Origin: Deltaproteobacteria bacterium
Lineage (GTDB): Bacteria > Desulfobacterota > JADFXK01
Direction: 5' to 3'
DNA length: 6,462 nt
Assembly: GCA_015233295.1 (NCBI GenBank)
Contig: JADFYC010000208.1
Coordinates: 1-6,462, forward strand
The notes below the pieces were generated by a model. The model was given only the letters and a program-made list of their open reading frames with translations, searched no databases and was not told the origin of the DNA. The position numbers and the translations under genes are program-made. Shown one piece after another: positions 1 to 5,967 of this stretch (its first letter is position 1; every line of letters begins with the position of its first letter).

Positions 1-3000
1 GTTGTTATCACCCAATATATTAGCAAAATTGGTTTCATGGTGGGCTATAATCAACATGGTCGTGACCGGGACGTTAAACGCCTTGGCCGTAGAATAGATG
101 TCCAATGCCAACCGCCGGCCGTAGTCGCCCTCGTCTGAAGGCATGGTCTGGCGCTTACTTTTTAAATATCTGCGGTGATGATCGTTTATATAGGGGCCCA
201 GCAGTTCTGCGAATTCTTGAGCTGAAAGCATTTCCAGCACTCTGATCGGTTTGGTTTGACCTTCAAATCGAGTCTCTCCCCGCTTTTCTTTTTGCCTCCG
301 GCTAACTTCCTTTCGATGACTCATCATCCCCAACAGCGCCTCCCGCGGGCTGAAGTTCATCTGGATGAATTCGGTATAGAAACGATCCCAAAAACGTCCT
401 ACTTCAGGAGATTCCGGCACCCCGGCCAGGGCGATCAGGTTCTCGGCCGCAGCGAAATCCGGCCGATTCAGGAACCCATAAAAAACCTGGGGAAAATTCT
501 CATGAAAGCGGATAATCCGTTCCGCTAAACCCGCAGTCTCAATCCGGCCCAAAGGCTCCGACTGGCAGTTCAACGCCTTCATGGCGGTGACAAAGTCACT
601 ATTTCTCAATCCAGAGGCTTTCACCGCTTGTCTCATGATTTCCGCTCGGAAGGCGGTCGGATCAGGGTCGACAGCCGGTTTTTCCCGGTTCGAAGACCTG
701 ACGGTCGGTCTCTTTCCGCCTTCTGATCCACCCTTCTGGGGAGATCGTCTGGATACTCGAGTCACCTGGTTCCGGTCATCAGGCGCCGCGACCAAGGCCC
801 CCACCTTCTCCGGTTTCTGGGGCGCCGCTATCTCAGAACTTAGAGAAACGGCCGCCTGGGGGGTGGTTCCTCTGGTCAGGTCCGCGTCATATCCTTCCCA
901 AAATGTGCTCTGAGGTTGCGACATCATGATCCCGGTAGCCAGAATACCCAACCCGGCCGCCTGAGTAATAGTTTTTGTGACCGACTGAGAGGGCCCCAGC
1001 ATATTTGGCCAAGAACCGGTTCTAAATTTTCGCCAACTGCCTGGAACTAAAGGTGGTGTCGGACCAAAGTGGCTGAATGAGGCACTGGCCTGGGCTCCTG
1101 ATGCCGATTGGGAAGCCATCATGATGTAAAGAAAATGCAGTTTTTCATTTAGTCGGCCAAGTTCGCCTTCTTTGTCCGTCAGCATCTGTTCCATTTGGGT
1201 TTGGCTAGCCGTCTCTTGCCGCAATGTTTCAATTTCATTTATTAAATCGGAGATATGCTCTTCCGCCTGAGCTTCCGTCAACTTCAGATCACCTTGCAAT
1301 TCGGCCAATTTCCGACGGGTTTCCAGGTCGGATTGCTGTTTGGCCATGCGCCAATTGACGGGTGACAAAAAGGCATAGAGGCTTCTTGACTGGTAAGTAA
1401 CTTCCCTGACTCGGTTTAGTATCTGGGCTTCCCGGTGGAGCGCCTTAGCTGCTAAGGGCCATTTTCTCATCCGGTCATCTGGGAGACCGGCGTTTTGCCC
1501 GGCCAGGTTGGTTCGGGTTCGCCGCAGTAAGTCATTGAGTTGGGTTAGCTCTTGTTTCAGGGAGGTGCTGCAATTGTCGTATGCCGCATAGGCATTGGAA
1601 AAAACTTCCCGGCAGGTGGGTTCTGAAGACACTTCCTTGGGGTAGGACTGGTCCAGGGCTTCAATCTGCTTTCTGCCCGTAGCCAGTTGTGCCACCAGGG
1701 AGTTAACTAGCTGCCGTCGTTTCTTAAGGTCCAGCAACACTCGCCATGACCGTCTTCGACCCTGAGCCAGAGCGGCCGTCTGTTGATTTTCGGCCTGGCG
1801 CCGGGATAGATCCAGGTCGTCCAACTCTATCGCCGCCCGACTTAGTCCGGCCGCGGCTTTCCGCCCTGTATCTAAAAGTTGTTCGGCCTTCTTGACCAGC
1901 CTAAAAACGTCGTCTCGAGTCTTCGCCCGGGCCTCGCTATCTTCCGAACTTAATTCCAAGGCCTTTTGCTTCAATCCACCCAATTCATCGGCCAGTGTCT
2001 TTATATTCTCCTTGACGGCCTTGACTACGCTCAAACACCTGGCTGTCTCATCGGTCACATTTTGGTGATTGGCCCCGATGCGGGCCCAGAGATCATGGAC
2101 GCCGGTCAGGTCCAGGTCGGTTTGATGCAGCTCATTCTCCCATTCCTGGTAGGCGGAAGCCGGCAGAGAGGGGAGCGACAAACGAGTTACGAGAGCACTC
2201 AGGAAGCGGCGATAGGACTTCTCCAGTTCGGTTATTCGGATTAGGGCGCGCCGCCATTGAGTCCAGCCTTGTCGTCCGGTGACATAGGCCTGATGCGCGG
2301 CTTTACGCAGTTGCGCCTTCTTATCTCCGGCCACCAGCCAACTCTCAGTCCGTTGATCCAGCACGTGGAGTTTTTCTTTGGTTTTTTGGTGAATAGATTT
2401 GGCCTGGACCAGATTCCAGGCTTCCAGAGCCATCCGGCTTTTCAAAGAATTTATCCTTTGATCTACTTGATTTTCCTCTTCCTGAATCCGGCGGACCATC
2501 TCCCCACTGACGGGGCGGTGCTGTTCGTCGAAATATTCCTTGTGGGCTCCATGGTGAACTTTGGTGTATCCCTTAAGACGACGGCTGAGTTCATCCTTTT
2601 TTTGAGCCAGCTCTCCAATTAATGCCTTATAATGGTGTTGCCGCCGCACCCCGCCGGGACCGGTTTGCCGGATCCGCTGCTCCAGCGCCTCCAGCTTGGC
2701 CAATATCCTGGGCCGCAATTGTTCGGATTTTTCTAATAACACCTGGATTTTATTTAGTTCTTCGTCAAACTGGCGACGTTCTTTACGTTGGCCTAATGAT
2801 GCTGCCAGGGCGTCTTGCCTGGCGGCCAGCAGTTCTCGCCGTTTGGTCCCAAGTGAATGGAAATCAAGTTCGTCGTCCGGATTCATCGGCAGTTTGGACC
2901 AGATCTCCTGGGCAATTTCTTCCCCATCTGGAACTCTCCCCGGCGGAGCGTTTAATCCCCAAGAAGGGTTCTTCAAATCCTGGTCTATTTCTTGAAGAAC

Positions 3001-3057
3001 GCGAGTTAGTTCTTCAGCCTGACTAGTCGTGGCGTCAATGGATTCTTTTGAAATCAT
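1..3057 (-). CDS. Giant coiled-coil protein with C-terminal lytic-transglycosylase-like domain (partial, C-terminus beyond window)
   Basis: The minus-strand frame is open from an ATG at 3057 to the window edge: 1019 codons, no stop, and the end of the gene is missing. An AAAGGA ribosome site (3067-3072) lies 9 bases before the ATG. The N-terminus (MISKESIDATTSQAEEL) is polar, with no signal peptide. Residues about 60-640 are Lys/Arg/Glu/Gln-rich, helix-forming and heptad-like, pointing to long coiled coils. A short hydrophobic stretch (about 697-712, AAGLGILATGIMM) is marginal for a membrane segment. Residues 713-800 form a Pro/Ser/Arg/Lys linker and 801-935 a mixed helical region. From about 936 the sequence resembles the start of an SLT/lysozyme-like fold: a helix with FNVPVTTMLIIAHHETNF and then LGDNN. 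Glu1008 in HHETNF sits where the catalytic glutamate of lytic transglycosylases lies (family knowledge). Inferred role: peptidoglycan cleavage by a large scaffold or tape-measure-like protein. The frame is certain; the function is moderate. Confidence 0.85.
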   Translation of the reverse strand, partial: MISKESIDATTSQAEELTRVLQEIDQDLKNPSWGLNAPPGRVPDGEEIAQEIWSKLPMNPDDELDFHSLGTKRRELLAARQDALAASLGQRKERRQFDEELNKIQVLLEKSEQLRPRILAKLEALEQRIRQTGPGGVRRQHHYKALIGELAQKKDELSRRLKGYTKVHHGAHKEYFDEQHRPVSGEMVRRIQEEENQVDQRINSLKSRMALEAWNLVQAKSIHQKTKEKLHVLDQRTESWLVAGDKKAQLRKAAHQAYVTGRQGWTQWRRALIRITELEKSYRRFLSALVTRLSLPSLPASAYQEWENELHQTDLDLTGVHDLWARIGANHQNVTDETARCLSVVKAVKENIKTLADELGGLKQKALELSSEDSEARAKTRDDVFRLVKKAEQLLDTGRKAAAGLSRAAIELDDLDLSRRQAENQQTAALAQGRRRSWRVLLDLKKRRQLVNSLVAQLATGRKQIEALDQSYPKEVSSEPTCREVFSNAYAAYDNCSTSLKQELTQLNDLLRRTRTNLAGQNAGLPDDRMRKWPLAAKALHREAQILNRVREVTYQSRSLYAFLSPVNWRMAKQQSDLETRRKLAELQGDLKLTEAQAEEHISDLINEIETLRQETASQTQMEQMLTDKEGELGRLNEKLHFLYIMMASQSASGAQASASFSHFGPTPPLVPGSWRKFRTGSWPNMLGPSQSVTKTITQAAGLGILATGIMMSQPQSTFWEGYDADLTRGTTPQAAVSLSSEIAAPQKPEKVGALVAAPDDRNQVTRVSRRSPQKGGSEGGKRPTVRSSNREKPAVDPDPTAFRAEIMRQAVKASGLRNSDFVTAMKALNCQSEPLGRIETAGLAERIIRFHENFPQVFYGFLNRPDFAAAENLIALAGVPESPEVGRFWDRFYTEFIQMNFSPREALLGMMSHRKEVSRRQKEKRGETRFEGQTKPIRVLEMLSAQEFAELLGPYINDHHRRYLKSKRQTMPSDEGDYGRRLALDIYSTAKAFNVPVTTMLIIAHHETNFANILGDNN

Positions 3058-3066
3058 GGGCGCTCA

Positions 3067-3072
3067 TCCTTT
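3067..3072 (-). promoter_or_regulatory. Ribosome binding site of the giant coiled-coil gene
   Basis: AAAGGA on the minus strand lies 9 bases upstream of the ATG at 3057. It supports that ATG over the overlapping ATG at 3067, which is out of frame and stops after ten codons. Confidence 0.6.
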
Positions 3073-3139
3073 AGCTTGAGTCCGGATATAATCAAAAACC
3101 GGGCTTGGGATTGGTGTGGTCATGGGATGATGTTTGATC

Positions 3140-3164
3140 CCTTTCCTTGATGGAATGGGAAAGG
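3140..3164. other. Small stem-loop in the leader of the giant gene
   Basis: CCTTTCC (3140-3146) pairs with GGAAAGG (3158-3164) around an 11-base loop. A further GATG/CATC pairing (3129-3132 with 3165-3168) is possible across a bulge. The competing pair GGGAT (3124-3128) and ATCCC (3137-3141) overlaps the same stem. It lies about 70 to 110 bases before the start codon, so it would be in the 5' untranslated leader if transcription starts upstream. There is no match to a riboswitch I recognise; it may be chance. Confidence 0.25.
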
Positions 3165-3252
3165 CATCCTTCCAACCAGATGACCGATGACTTTACCTTG
3201 CATCTTTTGTGCCAGTTAGCCAGATTTTGGTTAGACTATTCCTTGTGCGTTT

Positions 3253-3280
3253 TGTATATCTTATTATTTAAGTAAGTTAA
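3253..3280 (-). promoter_or_regulatory. Weak candidate promoter for the giant gene
   Basis: On the minus strand, TTAACT (-35-like, 3275-3280) and TATACA (-10-like, 3253-3258) are 16 bases apart in the most AT-rich part of the upstream region. Neither box is a strong match, and the implied leader would be almost 200 bases. It is offered because no better sigma-70 site is visible between it and the start codon. Confidence 0.2.
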
Positions 3281-3433
3281 AAATAGGTAAGGTTTGGACT
3301 GGCCAGGTATTTGAACGCCGTTGATTTAGAGCCCCGGTGGGCCTGGAGTCATAGCCAGGCAAATAGTTCTCCATTCAGCTTGCAAAAGGCGTACTGATAT
3401 TCATATATTTGGTGTTTTCAGGGCAGTATATCT

Positions 3434-3441
3434 GGGGGGGG
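3434..3441 (+). repeat. G8 homopolymer tract
   Basis: Eight consecutive G on the plus strand in non-coding sequence, well upstream of any start codon. It is the only long G run on this strand outside the right-end gene. No function can be assigned. Confidence 0.5.
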
Positions 3442-3510
3442 TGCCTGGAGGGGAACAACGCAACTATTCAGGGATGACACCTCAACACCGTTGAATTAAG
3501 GGAAGGACGT

Positions 3511-3600
3511 TAAGATTTCTCGCTTCGCTCGGAATGACAGAGAAGCGGACCATCTGGAATGACGATATAATTGTCATTCCGAGCGAAGCGAGGAATCTTA
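3511..3600. repeat. Long inverted repeat of the dispersed GAGCGAAGCGAG type
   Basis: The arms at 3511-3539 and 3572-3600 are reverse complements over 29 bases with one mismatch, separated by 32 bases. The core of the right arm reads TCATTCCGAGCGAAGCGAGG; the left arm is its complement. Such repeats are known as dispersed intergenic elements in many bacterial genomes and are often mistranslated as SERSEES-like peptides. A third diverged copy lies at 5501-5530. Transcribed, the pair would form a very stable hairpin downstream of the crotonase gene and could protect or terminate its mRNA, though no T-run follows. No target-site duplication or transposase is visible. Confidence 0.85.
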
Positions 3601-3625
3601 TCAAAGAGAACCAGCCAGACGGGAA

Positions 3626-3639
3626 GTCAAAATTTTGAC
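3626..3639. other. Perfect 14-bp palindrome, possible operator
   Basis: GTCAAAATTTTGAC is perfectly self-complementary, and a further TTGAC half-site follows at 3643-3647. Without a loop it suits a dimeric DNA-binding protein better than an RNA hairpin. It lies 43 bases beyond the crotonase stop and far (about 570 bases) from the giant gene's start, so the gene it might control is unclear. Confidence 0.3.
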
Positions 3640-3681
3640 GGACTTGACGCCACGGCGGAGAGACGGCCGGTCCGGCGCCAT

Positions 3682-4467
3682 TTAATCATTGCTTTTGTCT
3701 TTGTTACCCTTGACCAGTCTATTGATTGCGCTTAAGTGATCTTCGGTGGCGGACAACATGGCCACTTGGGAAGAAATATAATCCATGTGCGATCGGAAAC
3801 TGGAGGTCAAACCGTTCATGACCGCCCGTTTACAGGCGCGTAATGAAGTTAGCGGCCACTGGCTCATTTTTTCGGCCAGGGCCATGGTTTCCGCCTCTAG
3901 ATCGGCGTGGGCCGTAACCTTGTTGACCAATCCCAGGCTCAAGGCCTCGGCCGGTTCAATCACATCCCCCGTGAGCAAAATTTCCATGGCCTTAGCCAAC
4001 CCGGTCAATCGGGGCAGAAGAAAAGCCCCGCCATCGCCCGGAGCCAGGCCGATCCTGACATAGGTGGCACAGAGGCTGGCTTTTTCAGAAGCCACCCGCA
4101 GATCACACATTAAAGCCAGGTCCATGCCGCCGCCAAAGGCCGGGCCATTAAGCATGGCCACAACCGGCTTGTCAATGTCTTCCAATAGGAGCGGCACCCG
4201 CTGGACATGGTTCCAAAGGTAATCCTTCATTTGCCACGACTGCAGTTTGCCGCCGGCCATATCCTTGATGTTGCCACCGGCGCAGAAGACATCACCCGCA
4301 CCGGTAAGGATAATCACCTTGATCCCAGGGTCATCTTTGGCATCCATGAGAGCTAGTTCCACGCTCTTCAGCATGGGTAAGGTGAAGGCGTTTTTTAGAT
4401 CCGGCCGGTTCAGGGTGATGGTGGCCAGGTGGTCCTGTTTTTGATATTTAATATCCTGAAGTTCCAT
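3682..4467 (-). CDS. Enoyl-CoA hydratase/isomerase (crotonase) family protein
   Basis: A 261-residue protein, the usual full length for the family, acting on acyl-CoA thioesters in the cytoplasm. LNRPDLKNAF (19-28), FCAGGNIKDM (61-70) and NGPAFGGGMDLALMCDLRVA (107-126) are the classical crotonase motifs; the Ala63-Gly64 and Gly113 region forms the oxyanion hole. The two glutamates of true 2-enoyl-CoA hydratases are replaced: the GGGxEL position is Asp116, and the position within the usual PEILLG motif is Tyr136 (TYVRIG). Asp145 in APGDGGAFLLPR is a possible acid/base. It could thus be an isomerase, hydrolase or decarboxylase-type member and not a hydratase; the substrate is unknown. The tail (NRLVKGNKDKSND) departs from the usual family ending. 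The start is supported by AGAAAGG 10 bases upstream. No other beta-oxidation gene is adjacent. Confidence 0.93.
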   Translation of the reverse strand: MELQDIKYQKQDHLATITLNRPDLKNAFTLPMLKSVELALMDAKDDPGIKVIILTGAGDVFCAGGNIKDMAGGKLQSWQMKDYLWNHVQRVPLLLEDIDKPVVAMLNGPAFGGGMDLALMCDLRVASEKASLCATYVRIGLAPGDGGAFLLPRLTGLAKAMEILLTGDVIEPAEALSLGLVNKVTAHADLEAETMALAEKMSQWPLTSLRACKRAVMNGLTSSFRSHMDYISSQVAMLSATEDHLSAINRLVKGNKDKSND

Positions 4468-4477
4468 ATAATGGTTG

Positions 4478-4484
4478 CCTTTCT
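4478..4484 (-). promoter_or_regulatory. Ribosome binding site of the crotonase gene
   Basis: AGAAAGG on the minus strand is spaced 10 bases from the ATG at 4467 and fixes that start. The rest of the 207-base gap to the next gene (4468-4674) shows no terminator. Only a weak TTGAAA -35-like box is seen, without a convincing -10. Confidence 0.5.
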
Positions 4485-4674
4485 AACGTAATCGGAGCTT
4501 GGGTTTTACCATTTCAAGACGAAGCATTACGCAGAGGTACCACGACAGAAATCGGCACATTTGACTGTGAGAAATCTCTACGTCCCGGCCTTTATCTCTC
4601 TGTGTTCTCTAAGTGCTGCTTTCTAAAATGCAAGATTTCAATGCCTGACGTCTATAACTAACCAGGGATTATAA

Positions 4675-4965
4675 TTAGTCATTTTCTTCAATGACGATCT
4701 TAAGTTCCGTAATTCGGCCATTTCGGTACCGGGCGTAGACCGGTCGTGATGTCCCGGTCCCGCATTGGCCGATCAACCCCAGGCCGGAAGCTACACCGTG
4801 AGCCGCCAATTGACACGACCTGGTCTCCGGGTCGATGCGGTCCAGGCAGTCGTCAAAGGTGTCGAGGGTGAATTGCCGGCCGACAAAGGCCGGATCCATG
4901 ATCATCACGTACCCCGATTGTAATTCCAACCGGCCTATTTCCCGCCACGTAGTATCATCCGTCAT
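4675..4965 (-). CDS. Small conserved-looking protein of unknown function, co-located with the CheY-like gene
   Basis: The 96-residue acidic cytoplasmic protein has no signal peptide or membrane segment. AGAGGA lies 5 bases before the ATG, a good ribosome site that supports it as a real gene. The N-terminal part (EIGRLELQSGYVMIMDPAFV, residues 9-28) and the C-terminal part (RPVYARYRNGRITELKIVIE, 74-93) look like two beta-rich blocks. They recall small bacterial proteins with an SGxxxxxDP motif and a PVYARYxxGRIxEL ending (resembling DUF4241-like proteins); this is from memory and not certain. Cys42, Cys51 and Cys68 do not form an obvious metal site. It starts 26 bases after the receiver gene's stop, so co-transcription and a link to its signalling are plausible. 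Confidence 0.8.
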   Translation of the reverse strand: MTDDTTWREIGRLELQSGYVMIMDPAFVGRQFTLDTFDDCLDRIDPETRSCQLAAHGVASGLGLIGQCGTGTSRPVYARYRNGRITELKIVIEEND

Positions 4966-4991
4966 GCTTTTCCTCTGCTTAATTGAATTTT

Positions 4992-5369
4992 TTAGCCAAA
5001 TATGGCTTTCATTTTTTCTTGTAGAGTCTTCTGCGAAAAAGGCTTTACAATATATTGGGTGACCCCTTCTTGAACGGCCTGAATGATATTCTCCCTAAGC
5101 GCCTCGGCCGTAATCATCATAAACGGGATATGGCGCAGTGTCTCGTCTTCGCGGACTTTTTTTAGGAGCTCCAGGCCGTTCATGACGGGCATGTTCCAGT
5201 CGCAAATGATGAAGTCAAATTTCTTGGACTTCAATAACTGGAAGGCTGTAACTCCCTCCGATGCGTCTTCGATGTTGCTATAGCCAAGCTTGCGTAGAAA
5301 AAGCGTAACGGTTAACCTGACATTCCGAGCATCATCGACTACCAGGATCCGGGCCATTCGGTCTAGCAT
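4992..5369 (-). CDS. cheY: CheY-like single-domain response regulator
   Basis: The 125 residues are a single receiver domain with no output domain. All key residues fall at the E. coli CheY positions: Asp12 and Asp13 (magnesium), Asp57 (phospho-acceptor, in CDWNMPVMNGLELL), Thr87 (MITAEA), Tyr106 and Lys109 (YIVKPF). The stretches DWNMP-MNGLELLK, TAEA-RENII and VKPFS-KTLQEK are close to chemotaxis CheY, so it probably receives phosphate from a CheA-type kinase and binds the flagellar switch or another target. The assignment to CheY and not another stand-alone receiver is likely but unproven, as no che or flagellar gene is in view. Two starts are possible: M1 (5369), with GAGGA only 3 bases upstream, and M5 (5357), with 15-base spacing; M1 is kept because it matches CheY length. 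The small gene at 4965 follows directly. Confidence 0.95.
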   Translation of the reverse strand: MLDRMARILVVDDARNVRLTVTLFLRKLGYSNIEDASEGVTAFQLLKSKKFDFIICDWNMPVMNGLELLKKVREDETLRHIPFMMITAEALRENIIQAVQEGVTQYIVKPFSQKTLQEKMKAIFG

Positions 5370-5500
5370 AATTCCTCGCAGGCTGGATCAAAAGGCTTTG
5401 GCGTGCGGCAACCGGGAGTGATCGGTCGGCCGGATATATTTCCTAATGATGAGGCACAAAAGTAAATAATGCTGTTCAGTTAGAGCCAGGCGAAAAATCT

Positions 5501-5530
5501 TAAGACTCCTCACATTCGCTCGGCATGACA
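5501..5530. repeat. Third, diverged copy of the dispersed repeat
   Basis: Reads TAAGACTCCTCACATTCGCT followed by CGGCATGACA. It aligns with the left arm of the 3511-3600 inverted repeat with a one-base insertion and a few substitutions, in the same orientation as that arm. No inverted partner is found nearby, so it would not form the long hairpin on its own. Translated on the minus strand it gives the typical MPSECEES ending. Confidence 0.7.
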
Positions 5531-5837
5531 AAGTGAATAGCCTTAGAGGACATCAGGCTTCGGACCAACCGATGCCCATCGCAGATAAGATAATCCCCCG
5601 GCAGCGCTTCGGTAACTCCATCAGGCCGATCGGTCTGTCCATTGGATAAAGGTAAGACAATGGATATTAGACCCGAAATCAATATAGTGCAAGCGGGCGC
5701 CCTGGTCAACCAAAATTCAGGACAACTCCATGAATTTAGCCTATAAGGGGCAATTGTCCCGGGTGTTGCGGCGAAGCTCTTTTTATGATCCGGATAGAGC
5801 CTTCTGCTCGATTGCCCATTGGGGGCTTTCAATCCGC

Positions 5838-5866
5838 TTGACAAAATATAGAGATTAAGATATCAC
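5838..5866 (+). promoter_or_regulatory. Sigma-70-type promoter of the proline-rich exported protein gene
   Basis: A perfect -35 TTGACA (5838-5843) lies 17 bases before a -10-like TATCAC (5861-5866, 4 of 6 consensus bases). Predicted transcription start is near 5873, giving a leader of about 95 bases to the ATG at 5968. It is the best promoter in the window and points into the only rightward gene. Confidence 0.5.
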
Positions 5867-5967
5867 GGGGTGAAATTAATACCTTTGAGTTAGGGCCGAC
5901 AGATTGCCTCAATGATCAAAAAAAGTCCCAACTTGTTCTCACCGTCTATTCCGGTGTCCTGGGTGAT

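Larger units (their letters stand above)
3058..3681. other. Gene-poor intergenic region between the giant gene and the crotonase gene
   Basis: No credible coding frame is visible. The region holds the leader of the giant gene (up to about 3290), a G8 tract (3434-3441), a GCCTGG/CCAGGC hairpin (3341-3346 with 3355-3360) and a strong long inverted repeat (3511-3600). It also has a 14-bp palindrome (3626-3639) and a GC-rich palindrome just after the crotonase stop (3666-3676, GCCGGTCCGGC). An imperfect 15-base direct repeat, AAC(G/A)CCGTTGA(T/A)TTA, occurs at 3314-3328 and 3484-3498 with 13 of 15 identical. This looks like accumulated repeat debris plus regulatory sequence, not a lost gene. Confidence 0.6.
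5370..5967. other. Intergenic region between the divergent CheY-like and proline-rich genes
   Basis: It separates genes transcribed away from each other. The part nearest the CheY-like gene (5370-5500) should hold that gene's promoter, but I find no convincing -35/-10 pair. A single dispersed repeat copy follows at 5501-5530, then about 300 bases with no recognisable content, then a good rightward promoter at 5838-5866. A 114-codon minus-strand frame (5844-5500) is open here but ends inside the repeat and has no recognisable domain; I treat it as non-coding. Short matches to the other intergenic region (TTAGAGCC, AGCCAGGC) suggest shared decayed repeat material. Confidence 0.5.

Noticed and set aside
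256..3026. Several plus-strand frames of 90 to 134 codons (for example 581-913, 2257-2622, 2622-3026)
   Set aside because: All lie opposite the continuous 1019-codon minus-strand frame, overlap one another and show no domain.
3666..3676. GC-rich palindrome GCCGGTCCGGC after the crotonase stop as a terminator
   Set aside because: There is essentially no loop and no T-run on the minus strand; the long inverted repeat further down is a better 3'-end candidate.
3058..3681. CRISPR array, tRNA or mobile gene in the non-coding stretch
   Set aside because: No regularly spaced repeats, no cloverleaf and no transposase frame; only two arms of one inverted repeat.
3785..4444. Plus-strand frames opposite the crotonase gene
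   Set aside because: Antisense shadows of a clear family member.
5419..5426. Flagellar sigma-28-like -10 box (ACCGATCA on the minus strand) upstream of the CheY-like gene
   Set aside because: It has 6 of 8 matches to GCCGATAA, but there is no matching -35 box at the right distance.
5500..5844. Minus-strand open frame of 114 codons
   Set aside because: It ends inside the dispersed repeat (PSECEES), has no recognisable domain or convincing ribosome site, and occupies a region that should hold promoters.
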